Shown here: positions 19,157 to 29,978 of the stretch, one piece after another | Layout of the letters: each line of letters opens with the position of its first letter | How positions within the stretch are numbered: the stretch's first letter is position 1 | Assembly (NCBI RefSeq): GCF_900475285.1 | Contig: NZ_LS483370.1 | Location: forward strand, 1,440,001-1,504,000 | Source: Pseudomonas taetrolens | GTDB lineage: Bacteria > Pseudomonadota > Gammaproteobacteria > Pseudomonadales > Pseudomonadaceae | DNA: 64,000 bases | Reading direction: 5' to 3' | Position numbers and translations under genes: made by a program | Notes under the pieces: generated by a model | What the model was told of the DNA's origin: nothing | The model's database searches: none | What the model saw: the letters and a program-made list of their open reading frames with translations, nothing else

Positions 19157-20443
19157 TCAAAAACGCTGCAATCGATAGGCTTCGATCGACGGTAACCCAT
19201 GAGTGCCGGTAGCCGTTCCGGGTACTGCCAGCTGGCCGATGAGTTCGGCCGTGATCGCGGCTTGCGTCAACCCCAGATGCTGATGGCCGAACGCGAGCAG
19301 CACCTTGCCGTCGCATACTTTATCGATGATCGGTAACGAGTCTGGCAAAGACGGGCGGAACCCCATCCAGGGCGTCGCCGCATCTGCGTTCAAGTCGCGT
19401 TTGAACAGGCCCTTGCTTAGCCGGTGCAACTGCCAGGCGCGCTCCATGCTCGGCGGACGCTCGAGGCCGGCGAACTCGACCGTGCCAGCCAGCCTCAGGC
19501 CATCACTCATCGGCGTCATGATGAATTTTCGCTCCAGCGAGGTCACGGCGAAAGGCAATCGCCCATGTTCATGGGGCAGCATCAAGTGGTACCCGCGCTC
19601 GGTATCCAGTGGCACCTTTTTGCCGGTCAGGGCAGCGGTGAGTTTCGCCGAGTGGGCACCGCAGGCGATCAATACCTGGCGAGCGGTGGCCCGGCCCTGA
19701 TCGGTGATCAGCGAAACGCCACCTTGCTCCAGATGCCCGCCTTCAACCCGCTGCTTGAGAAACTGCACACCGCTGAGCCTGGCGGCGTGCACCAGCTCGC
19801 TGACAACCTGATAAGGGTCGAGAAAATGTCCGGTACGCGGAAAGAACAACCCGCCCTGGAGATGCTCGCTCAATTGCGGTGCTGCCTCGCGCACGGCACT
19901 GGCCTGCCACCTGTCGACCGGCACGTGTTGCCCGTGCAGGCGAGCCAGCAGCGCATCGATCGCTTGCTGTGAATCGGGGCGCTCGAATACCAGCAATGAA
20001 CCGTCTTCTTTCAACAGATCAGGGCGGGCAATCTCTTTCAGCAACCGATTCCAGGCGCCCAGGCTGCTTTCATTCAGTGCGCGAATACCGGCCACCGTGC
20101 GCTGGTAAGGGGTTGGGCGCAGATTCAGCAGCAGGCGTGCGAACCAGGGCAGGGCGCGCGGCATGTACTTCCAGTCCAGGCGCAGCGGTCCCATCGGGTC
20201 CATGAGCATGGCGGGCAGCCGTTTCAGGATGGACAGGTCGGCAATGGGGAAGACCTGTTCGGTGGCCAGATGCCCGGCATTGCCGTACGAAGCACCGCGG
20301 CCAGGGTCTTGCTGATCGATGACGACCACCCGCAGCCCCCGGCGTGCCAGTTGCAGCGCACTGGCGACGCCGATGATGCCGGCGCCGACCACGGCAATGT
20401 CGGGGGTGTCGTGCAGGGTGTTTGAAGTCGGGTGATTGGGCAT
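19157..20443 (-). CDS. FAD-dependent D-hydroxyproline dehydrogenase (DadA-like)
   Basis: A 428-residue DAO/DadA-type flavoprotein with an N-terminal dinucleotide motif VVGAGIIGVASALQLARRG (about residues 18-36). In this operon it most likely oxidises cis-4-hydroxy-D-proline to 1-pyrroline-4-hydroxy-2-carboxylate, passing electrons to the respiratory chain. The specific substrate is inferred from the neighbours (epimerase, deaminase, semialdehyde dehydrogenase); by sequence alone it is a generic D-amino-acid dehydrogenase. It is the last gene of the operon, 4 bp after the aldehyde dehydrogenase stop. The ATG at 20441-20443 is used; upstream extension overlaps that gene. Confidence 0.82.
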   Translation of the reverse strand: MPNHPTSNTLHDTPDIAVVGAGIIGVASALQLARRGLRVVVIDQQDPGRGASYGNAGHLATEQVFPIADLSILKRLPAMLMDPMGPLRLDWKYMPRALPWFARLLLNLRPTPYQRTVAGIRALNESSLGAWNRLLKEIARPDLLKEDGSLLVFERPDSQQAIDALLARLHGQHVPVDRWQASAVREAAPQLSEHLQGGLFFPRTGHFLDPYQVVSELVHAARLSGVQFLKQRVEGGHLEQGGVSLITDQGRATARQVLIACGAHSAKLTAALTGKKVPLDTERGYHLMLPHEHGRLPFAVTSLERKFIMTPMSDGLRLAGTVEFAGLERPPSMERAWQLHRLSKGLFKRDLNADAATPWMGFRPSLPDSLPIIDKVCDGKVLLAFGHQHLGLTQAAITAELIGQLAVPGTATGTHGLPSIEAYRLQRF

Positions 20444-20447
20444 GGTT

Positions 20448-22025
20448 TCAGGCTTCTCTCTGACCGTCGAGCAAGCGACGCAGCTGCAGCGGATTGCTGT
20501 GCTTGAGCGCGGCAGGCAGGAGAGTGTCCGGGAAGTCCTGGTAGCACACCGGGCGTAGAAAGCGCTGGATGGCAGCAGTGCCGACCGAGGTCGTGCGCGG
20601 ATCAGAAGTGGCCGGGAACGGCCCGCCGTGAACCATTGCATCACACACCTCAACGCCCGTTGGCCAGCCATTGACCAGCAGGCGTCCGGCCTTGCGTTCC
20701 AGGGTTGGCAGTAACGCCCGGGCAGCCTCTACGTCAGCGTCATCCAGGTGCAGGGTGGCGGTCAGTTGACCTTCCAGGAACTCGATCACCTGACGAATCT
20801 GCTCATCGTCGGCACATTGAACGATCAACGCTGCAGCCCCGAACACTTCAGCCTGCAAGGCAGTGTCGGCCAGAAAATCCTCGGCGCGGGTGACGAACAG
20901 ATGGGTCTGGCACTGGTTTGGCGCTTCCCTCTTCAACCCGACTGCCACTGGCTGTGCATGAGCATGCTCAAGCAATGAGCCGATACCGGACTCATAGGCC
21001 TGAAAGATACCGGGCGTCAGCATGGTTTGCGCCGGGCTGCGCTGCACAAGATCTGCTGCCACGCTGATGAAGCGCTCCAGGGCCGGGCCCTGACGGGCAA
21101 TGACCAGACCGGGGTTGGTGCAGAACTGGCCGGCACCCTGGGTCAGGGAGGTGACAAATCCCTGCGCCAGCGCTTCGCCTCGTGCCTGCAGGGCTGCCGG
21201 AAAGAGTACGACCGGGTTGATCGAGCTCATCTCCGCGTACACCGGGATGGGTTCGCGACGGGCCTGAGCCGCCTTGCACAAGGCCATCCCGCCGCTGCGC
21301 GAGCCGGTGAAGCCCACGGCTTTGATGCGCGGGTCGCTGACCAGAGCGATGCCCACTTCGCGCCCCGAGCCAAACAGTAATGAAAAGACCCCCGGGTGCA
21401 GTTCTGATTTTTCCACGGCGCGGGCAACGGCGCGCCCCACCAGTTCGCTGGTGCCGGGGTGAGCGCTGTGAGCCTTGACGATCACCGGGCAGCCCGCGGC
21501 CAGTGCCGAAGCGGTGTCACCGCCGGCGACCGAGAAGGCCAGCGGGAAGTTGCTGGCACCGAACACGGCCACCGGGCCCAAGGCCACCTGGCGTTGACGC
21601 AGGTCCGAGCGTGGCAAGGGCTGGCGTTCCGGTAATGCCGGATCGACTCGTACATCCAGCCATTCGCCCGCCCGCACGGTGCGGGCAAAGGTGCGCAGTT
21701 GCTGGCAGGTCCGCCCCCGTTCACCGAGGATGCGCGGACGCGGCAGACCGGACTCGGCAACCGCGCGCTCGATCAGCTCATCGCCAAGGGCTTCAATCTC
21801 ATCGGCCATGGTGTCGAGAAAACGGGCGCGGGTGGCCAGCGAGGTCGCGTGATAACTGTCAAAAGCAGCTCGTGCCAAGGCGCAGGCCTGTTCGACATGC
21901 TCGCCGGAACCGCCCGGGTAGGCCGGTTCGAGCGGCAGGTCGGTGGCAGGATTGATCGCCCTGATTGCTGCACTGTTACCGGTGATGGCGTGCTGACCGA
22001 TCAGCATCTTGCCTGTCAGAGTCAT
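20448..22025 (-). CDS. lhpG: 2,5-dioxovalerate (alpha-ketoglutarate semialdehyde) dehydrogenase
   Basis: A 525-residue aldehyde dehydrogenase. The catalytic cysteine lies in [11 protein letters not shown] (about residue 302), the general-base glutamate in [12 protein letters not shown], and [17 protein letters not shown] is the NAD(P) approach loop typical of the ketoglutaric semialdehyde dehydrogenase subgroup. It should convert alpha-ketoglutarate semialdehyde to alpha-ketoglutarate, the last step of hydroxyproline breakdown. CAGGAG lies 7-9 bp before the ATG at 22023-22025. The order dehydrogenase-ALDH-deaminase-epimerase-permease matches the cluster known in P. putida, from memory. Confidence 0.88.
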   Translation of the reverse strand: MTLTGKMLIGQHAITGNSAAIRAINPATDLPLEPAYPGGSGEHVEQACALARAAFDSYHATSLATRARFLDTMADEIEALGDELIERAVAESGLPRPRILGERGRTCQQLRTFARTVRAGEWLDVRVDPALPERQPLPRSDLRQRQVALGPVAVFGASNFPLAFSVAGGDTASALAAGCPVIVKAHSAHPGTSELVGRAVARAVEKSELHPGVFSLLFGSGREVGIALVSDPRIKAVGFTGSRSGGMALCKAAQARREPIPVYAEMSSINPVVLFPAALQARGEALAQGFVTSLTQGAGQFCTNPGLVIARQGPALERFISVAADLVQRSPAQTMLTPGIFQAYESGIGSLLEHAHAQPVAVGLKREAPNQCQTHLFVTRAEDFLADTALQAEVFGAAALIVQCADDEQIRQVIEFLEGQLTATLHLDDADVEAARALLPTLERKAGRLLVNGWPTGVEVCDAMVHGGPFPATSDPRTTSVGTAAIQRFLRPVCYQDFPDTLLPAALKHSNPLQLRRLLDGQREA

Positions 22026-22145
22026 GACGTGCTCCTGGATAAGTAAGGCGGGAAACGAGCTGGGCGCCGTTGCGAAACAGGGGTGTAACGCAACGGGTAA
22101 TAACAGGGGCGACGCGCATCCGGCGCGCCGCCATACAGGCAGGGA

Positions 22146-23093
22146 TCAGGCGACGTTCTGTTCGGCTGACCAGATTTCGTACCACTGGCGGAACAGCGCG
22201 TACTGGTTCTCGGCATAGCGACGCTGGGCATCGCTGAGGACGTCGGTGTCGTTGAAATGCAAGCTGTAGGCCTGGTCGCCATTGAGCACCATCAGGTGCT
22301 TGTAATAGAGCACCAGGTCGGTGCCTTCGTCGAACGACGACAGCACGCTCAATGCAGACTCCAGCTCTCTGGCCAGACGACGGGCCTTGGCATCGCCTTG
22401 CGCGGCTTGCTTGCTCAGGGCCACCAGTTGCAGCACTTCGCGGGGCAATGCGTTGCCGATACCGGTAATGGCTCCGGTGGCGTTGCAGTTGACGAAACCA
22501 TGCACCACTTGGGTGTCAACGCCGACCATCAGCGTTACGTCATCGTCCTGGGAGGTGATGTGCTCGGCGGCATAGCGCATGTCGGCGGCGCCGCCGAATT
22601 CCTTGAAACCGATCAGGTTCGGGTATTCACGGCGCAATTCGAAGAACAGGTCCGCACGGGTAGCGAAGCCGTAATACGGGCTGTTGTAGATCACGGCAGG
22701 CAGACCCGGGGCCGCTTTGAGGATGGCGGCGAAGTGGGCTTTTTGCGCGGCCGGCGACGCTGCACGGGACAGCAGTCGAGGAATCACCATCAGGCCCTGG
22801 GCGCCGACTTTGGCAGCATGGGCGGCATGGGCCACCGCTTCGCGGCTGTTGACGGCACCGGTACCGACGATGGTCGGAATACCCGCGGCCACCAGACGTG
22901 CGACACCTTCTTGGCGCTCGGCTTCGGTGAGCAGAGGCCAGTCGCCCATAGAGCCGCAATACACCACGGCGCTCATGCCGATATCGATCAGTTCGCGGCC
23001 CTTGGCCACCAGTGCATCAAAGTCCGGCTTGCGCTCTGCGGTGCAGGGGGTCATCAGTGCAGGAATGCAGCCAGTGAAGATGTTATCGCTCAT
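22146..23093 (-). CDS. lhpC: 1-pyrroline-4-hydroxy-2-carboxylate deaminase (DHDPS-family)
   Basis: A 315-residue class I aldolase-fold protein of the DapA/NAL superfamily. The Schiff-base lysine is in LIGFKEFGG (about residue 175) and the active-site tyrosine in VIYNSPYYGF. In hydroxyproline catabolism this family member deaminates and dehydrates the pyrroline to alpha-ketoglutarate semialdehyde. The context (epimerase upstream, semialdehyde dehydrogenase downstream) supports that role over lysine biosynthesis. Spacing to the epimerase is 75 bp and to the next gene 120 bp, all on the same strand. Confidence 0.87.
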   Translation of the reverse strand: MSDNIFTGCIPALMTPCTAERKPDFDALVAKGRELIDIGMSAVVYCGSMGDWPLLTEAERQEGVARLVAAGIPTIVGTGAVNSREAVAHAAHAAKVGAQGLMVIPRLLSRAASPAAQKAHFAAILKAAPGLPAVIYNSPYYGFATRADLFFELRREYPNLIGFKEFGGAADMRYAAEHITSQDDDVTLMVGVDTQVVHGFVNCNATGAITGIGNALPREVLQLVALSKQAAQGDAKARRLARELESALSVLSSFDEGTDLVLYYKHLMVLNGDQAYSLHFNDTDVLSDAQRRYAENQYALFRQWYEIWSAEQNVA

Positions 23094-23168
23094 TGTTGTA
23101 ACTCCTTGAGGCGTTTATTCAGAGGGTGTTAAAAAGTTGGCCGCCAGGGCGGCATCCCGCGTGGCTGC

Positions 23169-24095
23169 TCAAATGCCCCACGCGAAGGGATCCTGTTCAT
23201 CGATCAGCAGCGTGCTGTCGGCGGTCATGTAGGCGCGTCCGGTAATGAATGGGCGGATGCGTTCCCCCTCCCATTGGTAGCTGCCTTCGAACTGGCTCGC
23301 GGTGATGCTGGCCTGAATCCACGGCTCACCGGCCGCCAGTTTTCCATCCGCCGCCAGGCACGCCAGCTTGGCGCTGGTGCCGGTGCCGCAGGGCGAACGG
23401 TCGTAGGCTTTGCCTGGGCACATGACAAAGTTGCGGCTGTCGGCCACGTCGTCGTCGGCAAACAGTTCCACATGGTCGATCAAGGCGCCGTCTTCACCGT
23501 GAATGCCTTGGGCTTCCAGCGCCTTGAGCATTGCCCAGGTGTATTCGGTCAGAGCTTCGACGTTGTCCATGTGCACGACCTGGCCGTGATCGCTCACCAG
23601 AAAGAACCAATTGCCGCCCCAGGCGATGTCGCCATACACGCGGCCATGCCCCGGGACATCCACCGGCACCTGCTGGCGGTAGCGATAGGCGAGCACGTTG
23701 CACAGGGTGACGGTGCCGTCTTCATGTAGCGTGGCGCTGACCGGGCCCACCGGTGTGTCGATCTTGTGCACGCCCGGGCTGATATGACCCAGGTGGTGCA
23801 GCGATGCGACCAGGCCGATGGTGCCGTGCCCGCACATGCCCAGGTAGCCGGTGTTGTTGAAGAAGATCACACCGCAGGTGGCATCCGCCGAGACCGGTTC
23901 ACAGTAGAGCGCGCCGACCAGCACATCATTGCCGCGGGGCTCCAGCAGGCAGGCCCGGCGCCATTGATCATGGTGGTCGCGCAGGGCGTCGCGCTTCTCG
24001 GCCATGGTCTGGCCGGACAAGGGCGGGAAGCCATCCATTACCAGGCGAGTCGGTTCGCCGCCGGTGTGGGAATCAATGACATGTACTCGTTTCAT
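23169..24095 (-). CDS. lhpA: 4-hydroxyproline 2-epimerase
   Basis: A 308-residue proline-racemase-family enzyme. Both catalytic cysteines are present: MCGHGTIG (about residue 88) and [12 protein letters not shown] (about residue 236). This two-cysteine arrangement distinguishes racemase/epimerases from the 3-hydroxyproline dehydratases that have Thr at the second site. It converts trans-4-hydroxy-L-proline to cis-4-hydroxy-D-proline in the cytosol, the first pathway step. The start [15 protein letters not shown] at 24093-24095 is the family start, preceded by GGATAG. Confidence 0.93.
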   Translation of the reverse strand: MKRVHVIDSHTGGEPTRLVMDGFPPLSGQTMAEKRDALRDHHDQWRRACLLEPRGNDVLVGALYCEPVSADATCGVIFFNNTGYLGMCGHGTIGLVASLHHLGHISPGVHKIDTPVGPVSATLHEDGTVTLCNVLAYRYRQQVPVDVPGHGRVYGDIAWGGNWFFLVSDHGQVVHMDNVEALTEYTWAMLKALEAQGIHGEDGALIDHVELFADDDVADSRNFVMCPGKAYDRSPCGTGTSAKLACLAADGKLAAGEPWIQASITASQFEGSYQWEGERIRPFITGRAYMTADSTLLIDEQDPFAWGI

Positions 24096-24149
24096 AAATC
24101 TATCCATTAGAAGAGCGCCAAGACGTGAAAAGGCAGTGCTGCCGGAATC

Positions 24150-25796
24150 TCATGACGACGCCTGGCGGTATGCGGCCGCAGGGCGCTGACCTGAAGCAGG
24201 GCTGGCGGGAGCGGGCTCGGCCTCGCTTTCATCGTCGTCCTGCTCCAGGCGGACAAGGTGCGCCGGCACACCGGTGGCAGCGCCCCAGTAATAGATAGCC
24301 ATCGCGAAGGTCGCCACGATCAGGGTGTCGAAGGGGTGGCTGAGGATGCCCAGGCCGCCGAAGCTGCCGAGTTTTGAGAGCACGATGGTGGTGATGTAGA
24401 AGCCGATCAGCCAGGCGGACGACCGCACTTGCTGGCTCAGGCTCAGGTGCCCGGTAGGTACATAGCGCCCACACAGCAGGTACACGACGAACATCAGAAT
24501 CTGCAGGCCGAGCAGCCAGGACACGGTGTTCCAGCCTGACCAGTAGACAATCAGCGACGCGATGATGAAGGACAGCGGGCCCAGCACACTCATCCACTTG
24601 ACCCGGAAAGGGCGCGGCATGTCAGGTGCATTGCGGCGCAGTGCGGCCACGGACACGGGAGCAACGGCGTAGCTCAGGACCAGTGCGGCGGAGACAACGT
24701 TGATCAGCGCTTCCCAGGACGGGAACGGCAAGGTCCAGAACACCGAGAGGGCAAAGGTCAGCCACAGTGCAGGGCGTGGAATACCGGACTTTTCATCGAT
24801 CCGGGTAAAGATCTTGAAGAATGTGCCGGTTTGCGCCCAGCCATAGATCACCCGGGGAGTGGCGTTCATGTAGATGTTGCCGCAACCGCTGGGGGAGATC
24901 ACCGCATCAGCCACCACAAGATAAGCTAGCCAGCCCACGCCCAGTGCCAGGGCGATGTCGCGGTAAGGCAGTGCCAGTTCTTTGGTTACACCGGCCCAGC
25001 CGTTGGCCAGCATTTCGACGGGTACGCTGCCGATAAAAGCGATCTGCAACAACACATAGATAGCGGTGGAGAGCAGTACGGACAGGATCAACGCAATGGG
25101 AATCGTCCGTTGCGGGTTCTTGACCTCGCTGGCCACCGAGATGATGGGTGTCAGGCCGAGATAGGCAAAGATGATGCCGCCGGCGGAAACGGCCATTTCG
25201 ACACCCGACAGGCCAAAGGGAGCAAAGCCCTGAGAGTGGAGGTTGTCCGGTTTGAAGAAGGTAAACAGCACACCGATAACCAGCAGCGGGACGATGAACT
25301 TGAACACGCTGACCAGGTTGTTGGCCGTGGCAAAGGTCTTCACGCTGCGGTAGTTGAGCATGAAGAACAGGCACAGCAGGGCAAATTGCAGCAGCCAGCC
25401 AAGGATTGTCGGATTGCTTGAACCGGCCTTGGTCAATTCGGGGAACCAGGCCGCGGCATATTGGCGAGCCGCGACCACTTCGATCGCCACCAGGCTGGAA
25501 AAAGCGATCAGCGTGATGAAGCCCATCAAGTAACCGAGTAGCGGGCCGTGGGAGTACACCGGATAGCGAACTACGCCCCCGGCTCGGGGCAACGCGGCGC
25601 CGAGTTCACAGTAAACAATGCCCAGTAGCAACACGGAAAAGCCGCCCAGCAACCAGGAGAAAATTCCCGCGGGCCCGGCGATGGCCGAAACGTGACTGGC
25701 TGCAAACAGCCAGCCTGAACCGAAGATGGCCCCCAGACCGATAAAGGTGAGGTCCATCAGTGAGAGCTGTTTTTTGAATTTGCCTTTGCCTGACAT
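24150..25796 (-). CDS. APC-family amino acid permease (probable hydroxyproline importer)
   Basis: A 548-residue inner-membrane protein with about 12 helices and the APC start GLGAIFGSGWLFAA in helix 1. It has a long hydrophilic, acidic C-terminal tail (DDDESEAEPAPASPASG). It is the first gene of the hydroxyproline operon as read on the minus strand, 54 bp before the epimerase gene, so hydroxyproline or proline import is the most likely role by context. It is divergent from the AraC-type regulator with a roughly 400-bp region between. Confidence 0.85.
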   Translation of the reverse strand: MSGKGKFKKQLSLMDLTFIGLGAIFGSGWLFAASHVSAIAGPAGIFSWLLGGFSVLLLGIVYCELGAALPRAGGVVRYPVYSHGPLLGYLMGFITLIAFSSLVAIEVVAARQYAAAWFPELTKAGSSNPTILGWLLQFALLCLFFMLNYRSVKTFATANNLVSVFKFIVPLLVIGVLFTFFKPDNLHSQGFAPFGLSGVEMAVSAGGIIFAYLGLTPIISVASEVKNPQRTIPIALILSVLLSTAIYVLLQIAFIGSVPVEMLANGWAGVTKELALPYRDIALALGVGWLAYLVVADAVISPSGCGNIYMNATPRVIYGWAQTGTFFKIFTRIDEKSGIPRPALWLTFALSVFWTLPFPSWEALINVVSAALVLSYAVAPVSVAALRRNAPDMPRPFRVKWMSVLGPLSFIIASLIVYWSGWNTVSWLLGLQILMFVVYLLCGRYVPTGHLSLSQQVRSSAWLIGFYITTIVLSKLGSFGGLGILSHPFDTLIVATFAMAIYYWGAATGVPAHLVRLEQDDDESEAEPAPASPASGQRPAAAYRQASS

Positions 25797-26193
25797 TGGG
25801 TCGCCTTCTTGTGAGTTATTGGATAGGCAGGTGTGATGTCACTTGGAAGCGCCAGCCTCGAAATACCGAAGATGGCGATGCGGCCAATCAGCCGCGTTTT
25901 TATTAAAAATCGGTTCTAATGCCGGCCTGTCCTGATCGCCGGCAACCGTTGTTCTTCACATCCCCAGGACAGGTAATCGTCGTTTCCTTGTGTCCGGGGT
26001 GATATTCGTTTGTCATGTCGCCTGCGGTTTTAGCTCAGCGTTCAATGGCTATAGAGTGAACCGCCGAGCAGGCACGCGATTGATGTTTTCTGCAGGTGCT
26101 GATGACGAAATCAGCATATTTTCACCATCCGGACAGCGGGGAATGATGTTCATGACGCAGAGCGCTTTTGCGATCCTGTGCCAGGGCGACGAC
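25797..26193. promoter_or_regulatory. Divergent promoter region of permease and AraC-type regulator
   Basis: About 397 bp without a supported gene, lying between two divergent starts. It is AT-richer than the flanks and contains GCGGC/GCCGC (25880-25884, 25891-25895) followed by GTTTTTATT, a small hairpin reading rightward, possibly a leader terminator. In-frame start codons for the regulator exist as far upstream as 25990 but lack good ribosome sites. No clear AraC operator could be read. Confidence 0.45.
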
Positions 26194-26925
26194 ATGAATC
26201 GTCCTGAAACCCTTGAGGAATTACTGAGGGGAGTGGCGCTGCTGTTACCAATGCTGGATGTGATTCCGAATGCGGCGATCTTTATCAAGGATGTCCAAGC
26301 ACGGTATGTCCTGGCCAATCGCACCCTGGTGCAGCGCTGTGGCTTGAAGCATCTGCAGCCGTTGCTGGGCAAGACCAGTGCGCAGGTGTTTCCGGAACAG
26401 TTGGGGCCTGGCTACACCGAACAGGACCGGCGTGTTCTGGAGCAAGGCTGGGTACTGGAGGATCAGTTGGAGTTGCACCTGTATGGCAGCCGGGAACCCG
26501 GATGGTGCCTGACCCACAAGCGGCCGCTGTATAACCGTGAAGGTGAAATCATCGGCCTGGCCGGCATTTCGGTCGACCTGCAGTCGGCCAGCGACACACA
26601 CCCGGCCTACCAGCGACTGGCAGCTGTCGACGAACATATTCGTGCGCATTTCAATCGACGGATCACGCTGGGGGAGCTGACGCGGATCGCCGGGATCTCG
26701 GTAGCCCAGCTTGAGCGGTACTGCAAGCGGGTGTTCCATCTGACACCGCGTCAGATGATCCAGAAGGTTCGCCTCGAGCATGCGCATCGCCTGCTGCACA
26801 CTGACATTCCGATTACCGAAGTGGCACTGCAATGCGGTTATACCGACCACAGTGCCTTCACTCGTCAGTTCAAGGCATTGACCGGCTTTACTCCGCGCCT
26901 GTACCGGCAGGCAACGGCGCAGTGA
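26194..26925 (+). CDS. PAS/AraC-family transcriptional regulator of hydroxyproline genes
   Basis: A 243-residue regulator. Residues about 20-125 form a PAS-like sensor (VIPNAAIFIKDVQARYVLANRT then PLYNREGEIIGLAGISVD). Residues 145-243 form an AraC-type double HTH with ITLGELTRIAGISVAQLERYC and the C-terminal GYTDHSAFTRQFKALTGFTP signature. Position opposite the permease operon implies that it controls hydroxyproline catabolism; unlike typical AraC proteins, the sensor is a PAS fold. AGGG at 26183-26186 supports ATG 26194; alternatives at 26143 and 26152 would add 14-17 residues. Confidence 0.8.
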   Translation: MNRPETLEELLRGVALLLPMLDVIPNAAIFIKDVQARYVLANRTLVQRCGLKHLQPLLGKTSAQVFPEQLGPGYTEQDRRVLEQGWVLEDQLELHLYGSREPGWCLTHKRPLYNREGEIIGLAGISVDLQSASDTHPAYQRLAAVDEHIRAHFNRRITLGELTRIAGISVAQLERYCKRVFHLTPRQMIQKVRLEHAHRLLHTDIPITEVALQCGYTDHSAFTRQFKALTGFTPRLYRQATAQ

Positions 26926-26941
26926 GCAGCCTGCTCACGGT

Positions 26942-27439
26942 CTAGAGGTATTCAATCGCGACGATGTACACCCACTGTTCTCCGGTGGGTGTTTGCACCC
27001 GGACTTCAGCATCCAGTGATTTGCCGATCAGCGCCCGCGCCAGAGGCGAGTCGATACTGATCAGGCCCAGTTTGAGGTCCAGCTCGTCGGGGCCGACGAT
27101 GCGGTAGCGGGACTGCTTGCCGTCCTCGTCTTCAATGGTGACCCAGGCGCCAAAGTAGACCTTGTTCGGGTCGCTGGGCTTTTCGCTGACTACCTTGAGG
27201 CTTTCAAGGCGTTTGGTCAGGAAGCGTACGCGGCTGTCGATCTCGCGCAGCATCTTCTTGCCGTAGGTGTATTCGGCATTTTCCGAACGGTCGCCCTGAG
27301 CGGCTGCCTCGCTGACAGACTGGGTGACTTTGGGCCTGCGCACGTGCCACAGCTCGTGCAGCTCGGCGCGCATCCGCGCTTCACCTTCAGGGGTGATCAG
27401 CGCGGTGCCGGCAGGGCGGGGAGGGCGATAGCGGCTCAT
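26942..27439 (-). CDS. greB: Transcription elongation factor GreB
   Basis: A 165-residue Gre factor. The N-terminal coiled-coil carries the acidic tip around [16 protein letters not shown] (residues 47-62), which reaches the RNA polymerase active site to stimulate transcript cleavage. The C-terminal FKBP-like domain has the VRVQTP-type end. GreB rather than GreA is favoured by the start [19 protein letters not shown] and by its length. The start is ATG 27437-27439; a TTG two codons earlier is unnecessary. It is convergent with the AraC-type gene across a small GTGAGCA/TGCTCAC hairpin. Confidence 0.93.
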   Translation of the reverse strand: MSRYRPPRPAGTALITPEGEARMRAELHELWHVRRPKVTQSVSEAAAQGDRSENAEYTYGKKMLREIDSRVRFLTKRLESLKVVSEKPSDPNKVYFGAWVTIEDEDGKQSRYRIVGPDELDLKLGLISIDSPLARALIGKSLDAEVRVQTPTGEQWVYIVAIEYL

Positions 27440-27473
27440 GGGCAATCCGTTTGCAGGAAAGGGCGCGAGTCTA

Positions 27474-29978
27474 TCAGCCCTCGCGCAACACTGTCAGCGG
27501 GCTGGCATTGAGTGCCCTGCGAGTGCCGAATACGCCTGCGCCGCCGACCATCAAGGCGCCGATGACAGGCAGCAGCAGTAACCACGGATGTGGATGCCAG
27601 GGCAGGTCGAAGGCGAAACGATAGAGCACCAGGCTGACCAGTTCGGCGCCCAGTGCGGCGAGCAAGCCGCTGGTGGCGCCGAGCAAGCCGAACTCGATGC
27701 GCCGTGCCTTGATCAGCAGTTGTCGCTCGGCCCCCAGCGCACGCAGCAACGCACCCTGGCGGATACGTTCGTCAAGGGTGGATTGCAAACCGGAAAACAG
27801 CACCGCCATCCCCGCGGCCAATACAAACAGCAGCACATATTCAACCGCCATGGTCACTTGCGCGAGGATGCTGCGCAGCTGTGCCAGCAAGGCTTCGATG
27901 GGCAGGATGGTGACGGCCGGGAAGCTGCGCGACAGTTCGATGATCTGCGGGTCGTGCCCCGGTGCCAGATAGAAGCTGGTGAGGTAGGTGGCGGGCAGGT
28001 CCTGCAACGTACCGGGCTGGAAGATCATGAAGAAGTTCGGCTGGAAGTTGTCCCAGTTGATGCTGCGCAAACTGGTGACCCGGGCTTCGCGGTTGACCCC
28101 GGCGACCGTAAACATCAGGTGGTCGCCCAGCTTCAGCTTCAGGCTCTCGGCGACCTTGGCTTCAACCGATACTCCGGGTACTGCGCCGGCGGGCGGCTGG
28201 GTCCACCAGCTACCTGCAGTCAACGCGTTGCCTGCAGGCAGGTTGGCGGCCCAGGTCAGGCTCAGGTCGCGCTGGATGGCTTTGTCGCCGCTGGAGTCCT
28301 TGCTGACGATGTCTTGCACCGGCTGGCCGTTGATGCTGATCAGGCGCCCCGGTACCACGGGGTACAACGGCGCAGCCTGAGCTTGCAGTTCATGCAGGCG
28401 GGCACCGAAGGCATCTTTGTCGGCCGGCAGGATATTCAGGGCGAAATAGTTCGGGGCGTTTTCCGGCAGTTGGTTTTGCCAGGTGTCGAGCAGTTCGCCG
28501 CGCAGCAGGGCGATCAGGGCCATCGATAGCAGAATCAGGCCGAAAGCGAGGGCCTGGCCTGCCGCTGCCAACGGGTGACGCAGCAATTGCCCCAGCCCCA
28601 GGCGCCAGGGCAATGAAGCGCGTGCCAGCAGGCGACGCAGGCTTTGCAGACCCAGCAGCAAGAGACCACCGAGTACCAGCGCGGCCACTACGCCACCGCC
28701 GAGCAGGGCAAAAGTCAGCACCAGGTCAAGGCTCATGCGCCACATGATCAGCCCGAGTGCCAGTAGCGCGGCACCGTAAACGGCCCAGGTGCCGGCCGGG
28801 ACGGGCAGCATGTCGCGGCGCAACACACGCAGTGGCGGTACGCGGCCCAGTGCGGCCAGCGGTGGCAAGGCAAAGCCGGCCAATGCCACCAGCCCGGTGC
28901 CAATGCCGGCAATGGCGGGCATCAGGCCACCGCCGGGGACGTTGGCCGGCAGCAGGTCGTGCAGCAAGGCGAACAGCCCCAGTTGCGCCAGCCAGCCGAG
29001 CGCCGCTCCGACGAGGCTGGCCAGCAGTCCGAGGATTGTGAGTTGCAGGGTAAACAGCAGCAGGGTTTCGCGACGGGACAAACCCAGGCAACGCAACAGG
29101 GCGCTGGCATCGAAGCGTCGGTTGGCGAAGCGGGTGGCAGACAAGGCCACGGCAACACCGGACAACAGCACTGCCACCAGGCTGGCCATATTCAGATAAC
29201 GCTCGGCCTTGCCCAGCGCGCCGCCGATTTGTTGATTGCCATCACGGCCATCCAGCAGGCGCTGGTTAGGTTCGAGGCCGGCCTCGATCACCTGGTGATA
29301 CGACGCCAGCGCGGGGGGGGTACCGCGCCACAGCTCGCGGAATGTCACCCGGCTTCCGGGCTGCACGATGCCGGTGGCCGCCAGGTCTTCAAGGTTGATC
29401 AGGACCCGTGGGGTCAGGCTGTACAGATTTCCGGCGCGGTCGGGTTCGTAGGTGAGGACCCGGGTAATGCGCACGGTTTTGGAACCGACATCGATCTCAT
29501 CACCGATCTTCAGGTCCAACGCCGTCAACAGACGGGACTCGGCCCATGCCTCTCCGGGTTTTGGCCCGCCGCCCGACTGTTCTTCAGCATAAGGTCGGGC
29601 CGCGCTTTTAAGCTCGCCGCGCAACGGATAAGCCTCATCGGCGGCCTTGATACTGGACAGCTGAATGCCGGTGTCGGTCGCGATCACACTGGAGAACTCG
29701 ACCACTCGGGCATGTTCGAGCCCCAGTTCTTTGCCGACCCTGATTTGCTCGTCGCGCGCCGGAGAGCTGCCATCGAGCACCAGATCGGCGCCTAGAAACT
29801 CGGTGGCGCGCAGCAGCATTGCGTCGTTGAGGCGAGCGCCGAAATAACCGATGGCGGTGCTGGCGGCCACCGCCACCAGCAGCGCAAAGAACAGTACGCG
29901 CAGTTCACCGGCGCGGGCATCGCGCAGCAGTTGGCGTACGGCCAGGCTAAACAGGCGCGACAGCGGCAAGCGTGCCAT
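27474..29978 (-). CDS. ABC exporter permease, YbbP/FtsX-like
   Basis: An 834-residue permease with an N-terminal membrane helix, a large periplasmic region, and multiple helices in two FtsX-type bundles (about residues 260-480 and 700-830). It pairs with the ATPase YbbA encoded immediately upstream: the ATPase TGA stop overlaps this ATG by one base (TGATG), which implies translational coupling. The family is predicted to handle lipids or lipoproteins at the envelope, and neighbouring tesA is the usual genomic companion. The true substrate is unknown. Confidence 0.88.
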   Translation of the reverse strand: MARLPLSRLFSLAVRQLLRDARAGELRVLFFALLVAVAASTAIGYFGARLNDAMLLRATEFLGADLVLDGSSPARDEQIRVGKELGLEHARVVEFSSVIATDTGIQLSSIKAADEAYPLRGELKSAARPYAEEQSGGGPKPGEAWAESRLLTALDLKIGDEIDVGSKTVRITRVLTYEPDRAGNLYSLTPRVLINLEDLAATGIVQPGSRVTFRELWRGTPPALASYHQVIEAGLEPNQRLLDGRDGNQQIGGALGKAERYLNMASLVAVLLSGVAVALSATRFANRRFDASALLRCLGLSRRETLLLFTLQLTILGLLASLVGAALGWLAQLGLFALLHDLLPANVPGGGLMPAIAGIGTGLVALAGFALPPLAALGRVPPLRVLRRDMLPVPAGTWAVYGAALLALGLIMWRMSLDLVLTFALLGGGVVAALVLGGLLLLGLQSLRRLLARASLPWRLGLGQLLRHPLAAAGQALAFGLILLSMALIALLRGELLDTWQNQLPENAPNYFALNILPADKDAFGARLHELQAQAAPLYPVVPGRLISINGQPVQDIVSKDSSGDKAIQRDLSLTWAANLPAGNALTAGSWWTQPPAGAVPGVSVEAKVAESLKLKLGDHLMFTVAGVNREARVTSLRSINWDNFQPNFFMIFQPGTLQDLPATYLTSFYLAPGHDPQIIELSRSFPAVTILPIEALLAQLRSILAQVTMAVEYVLLFVLAAGMAVLFSGLQSTLDERIRQGALLRALGAERQLLIKARRIEFGLLGATSGLLAALGAELVSLVLYRFAFDLPWHPHPWLLLLPVIGALMVGGAGVFGTRRALNASPLTVLREG

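Noticed and set aside
22257..23132. 291-codon plus-strand frame opposite the deaminase gene
   Set aside because: Shadow of lhpC, whose Schiff-base lysine and context are clear.
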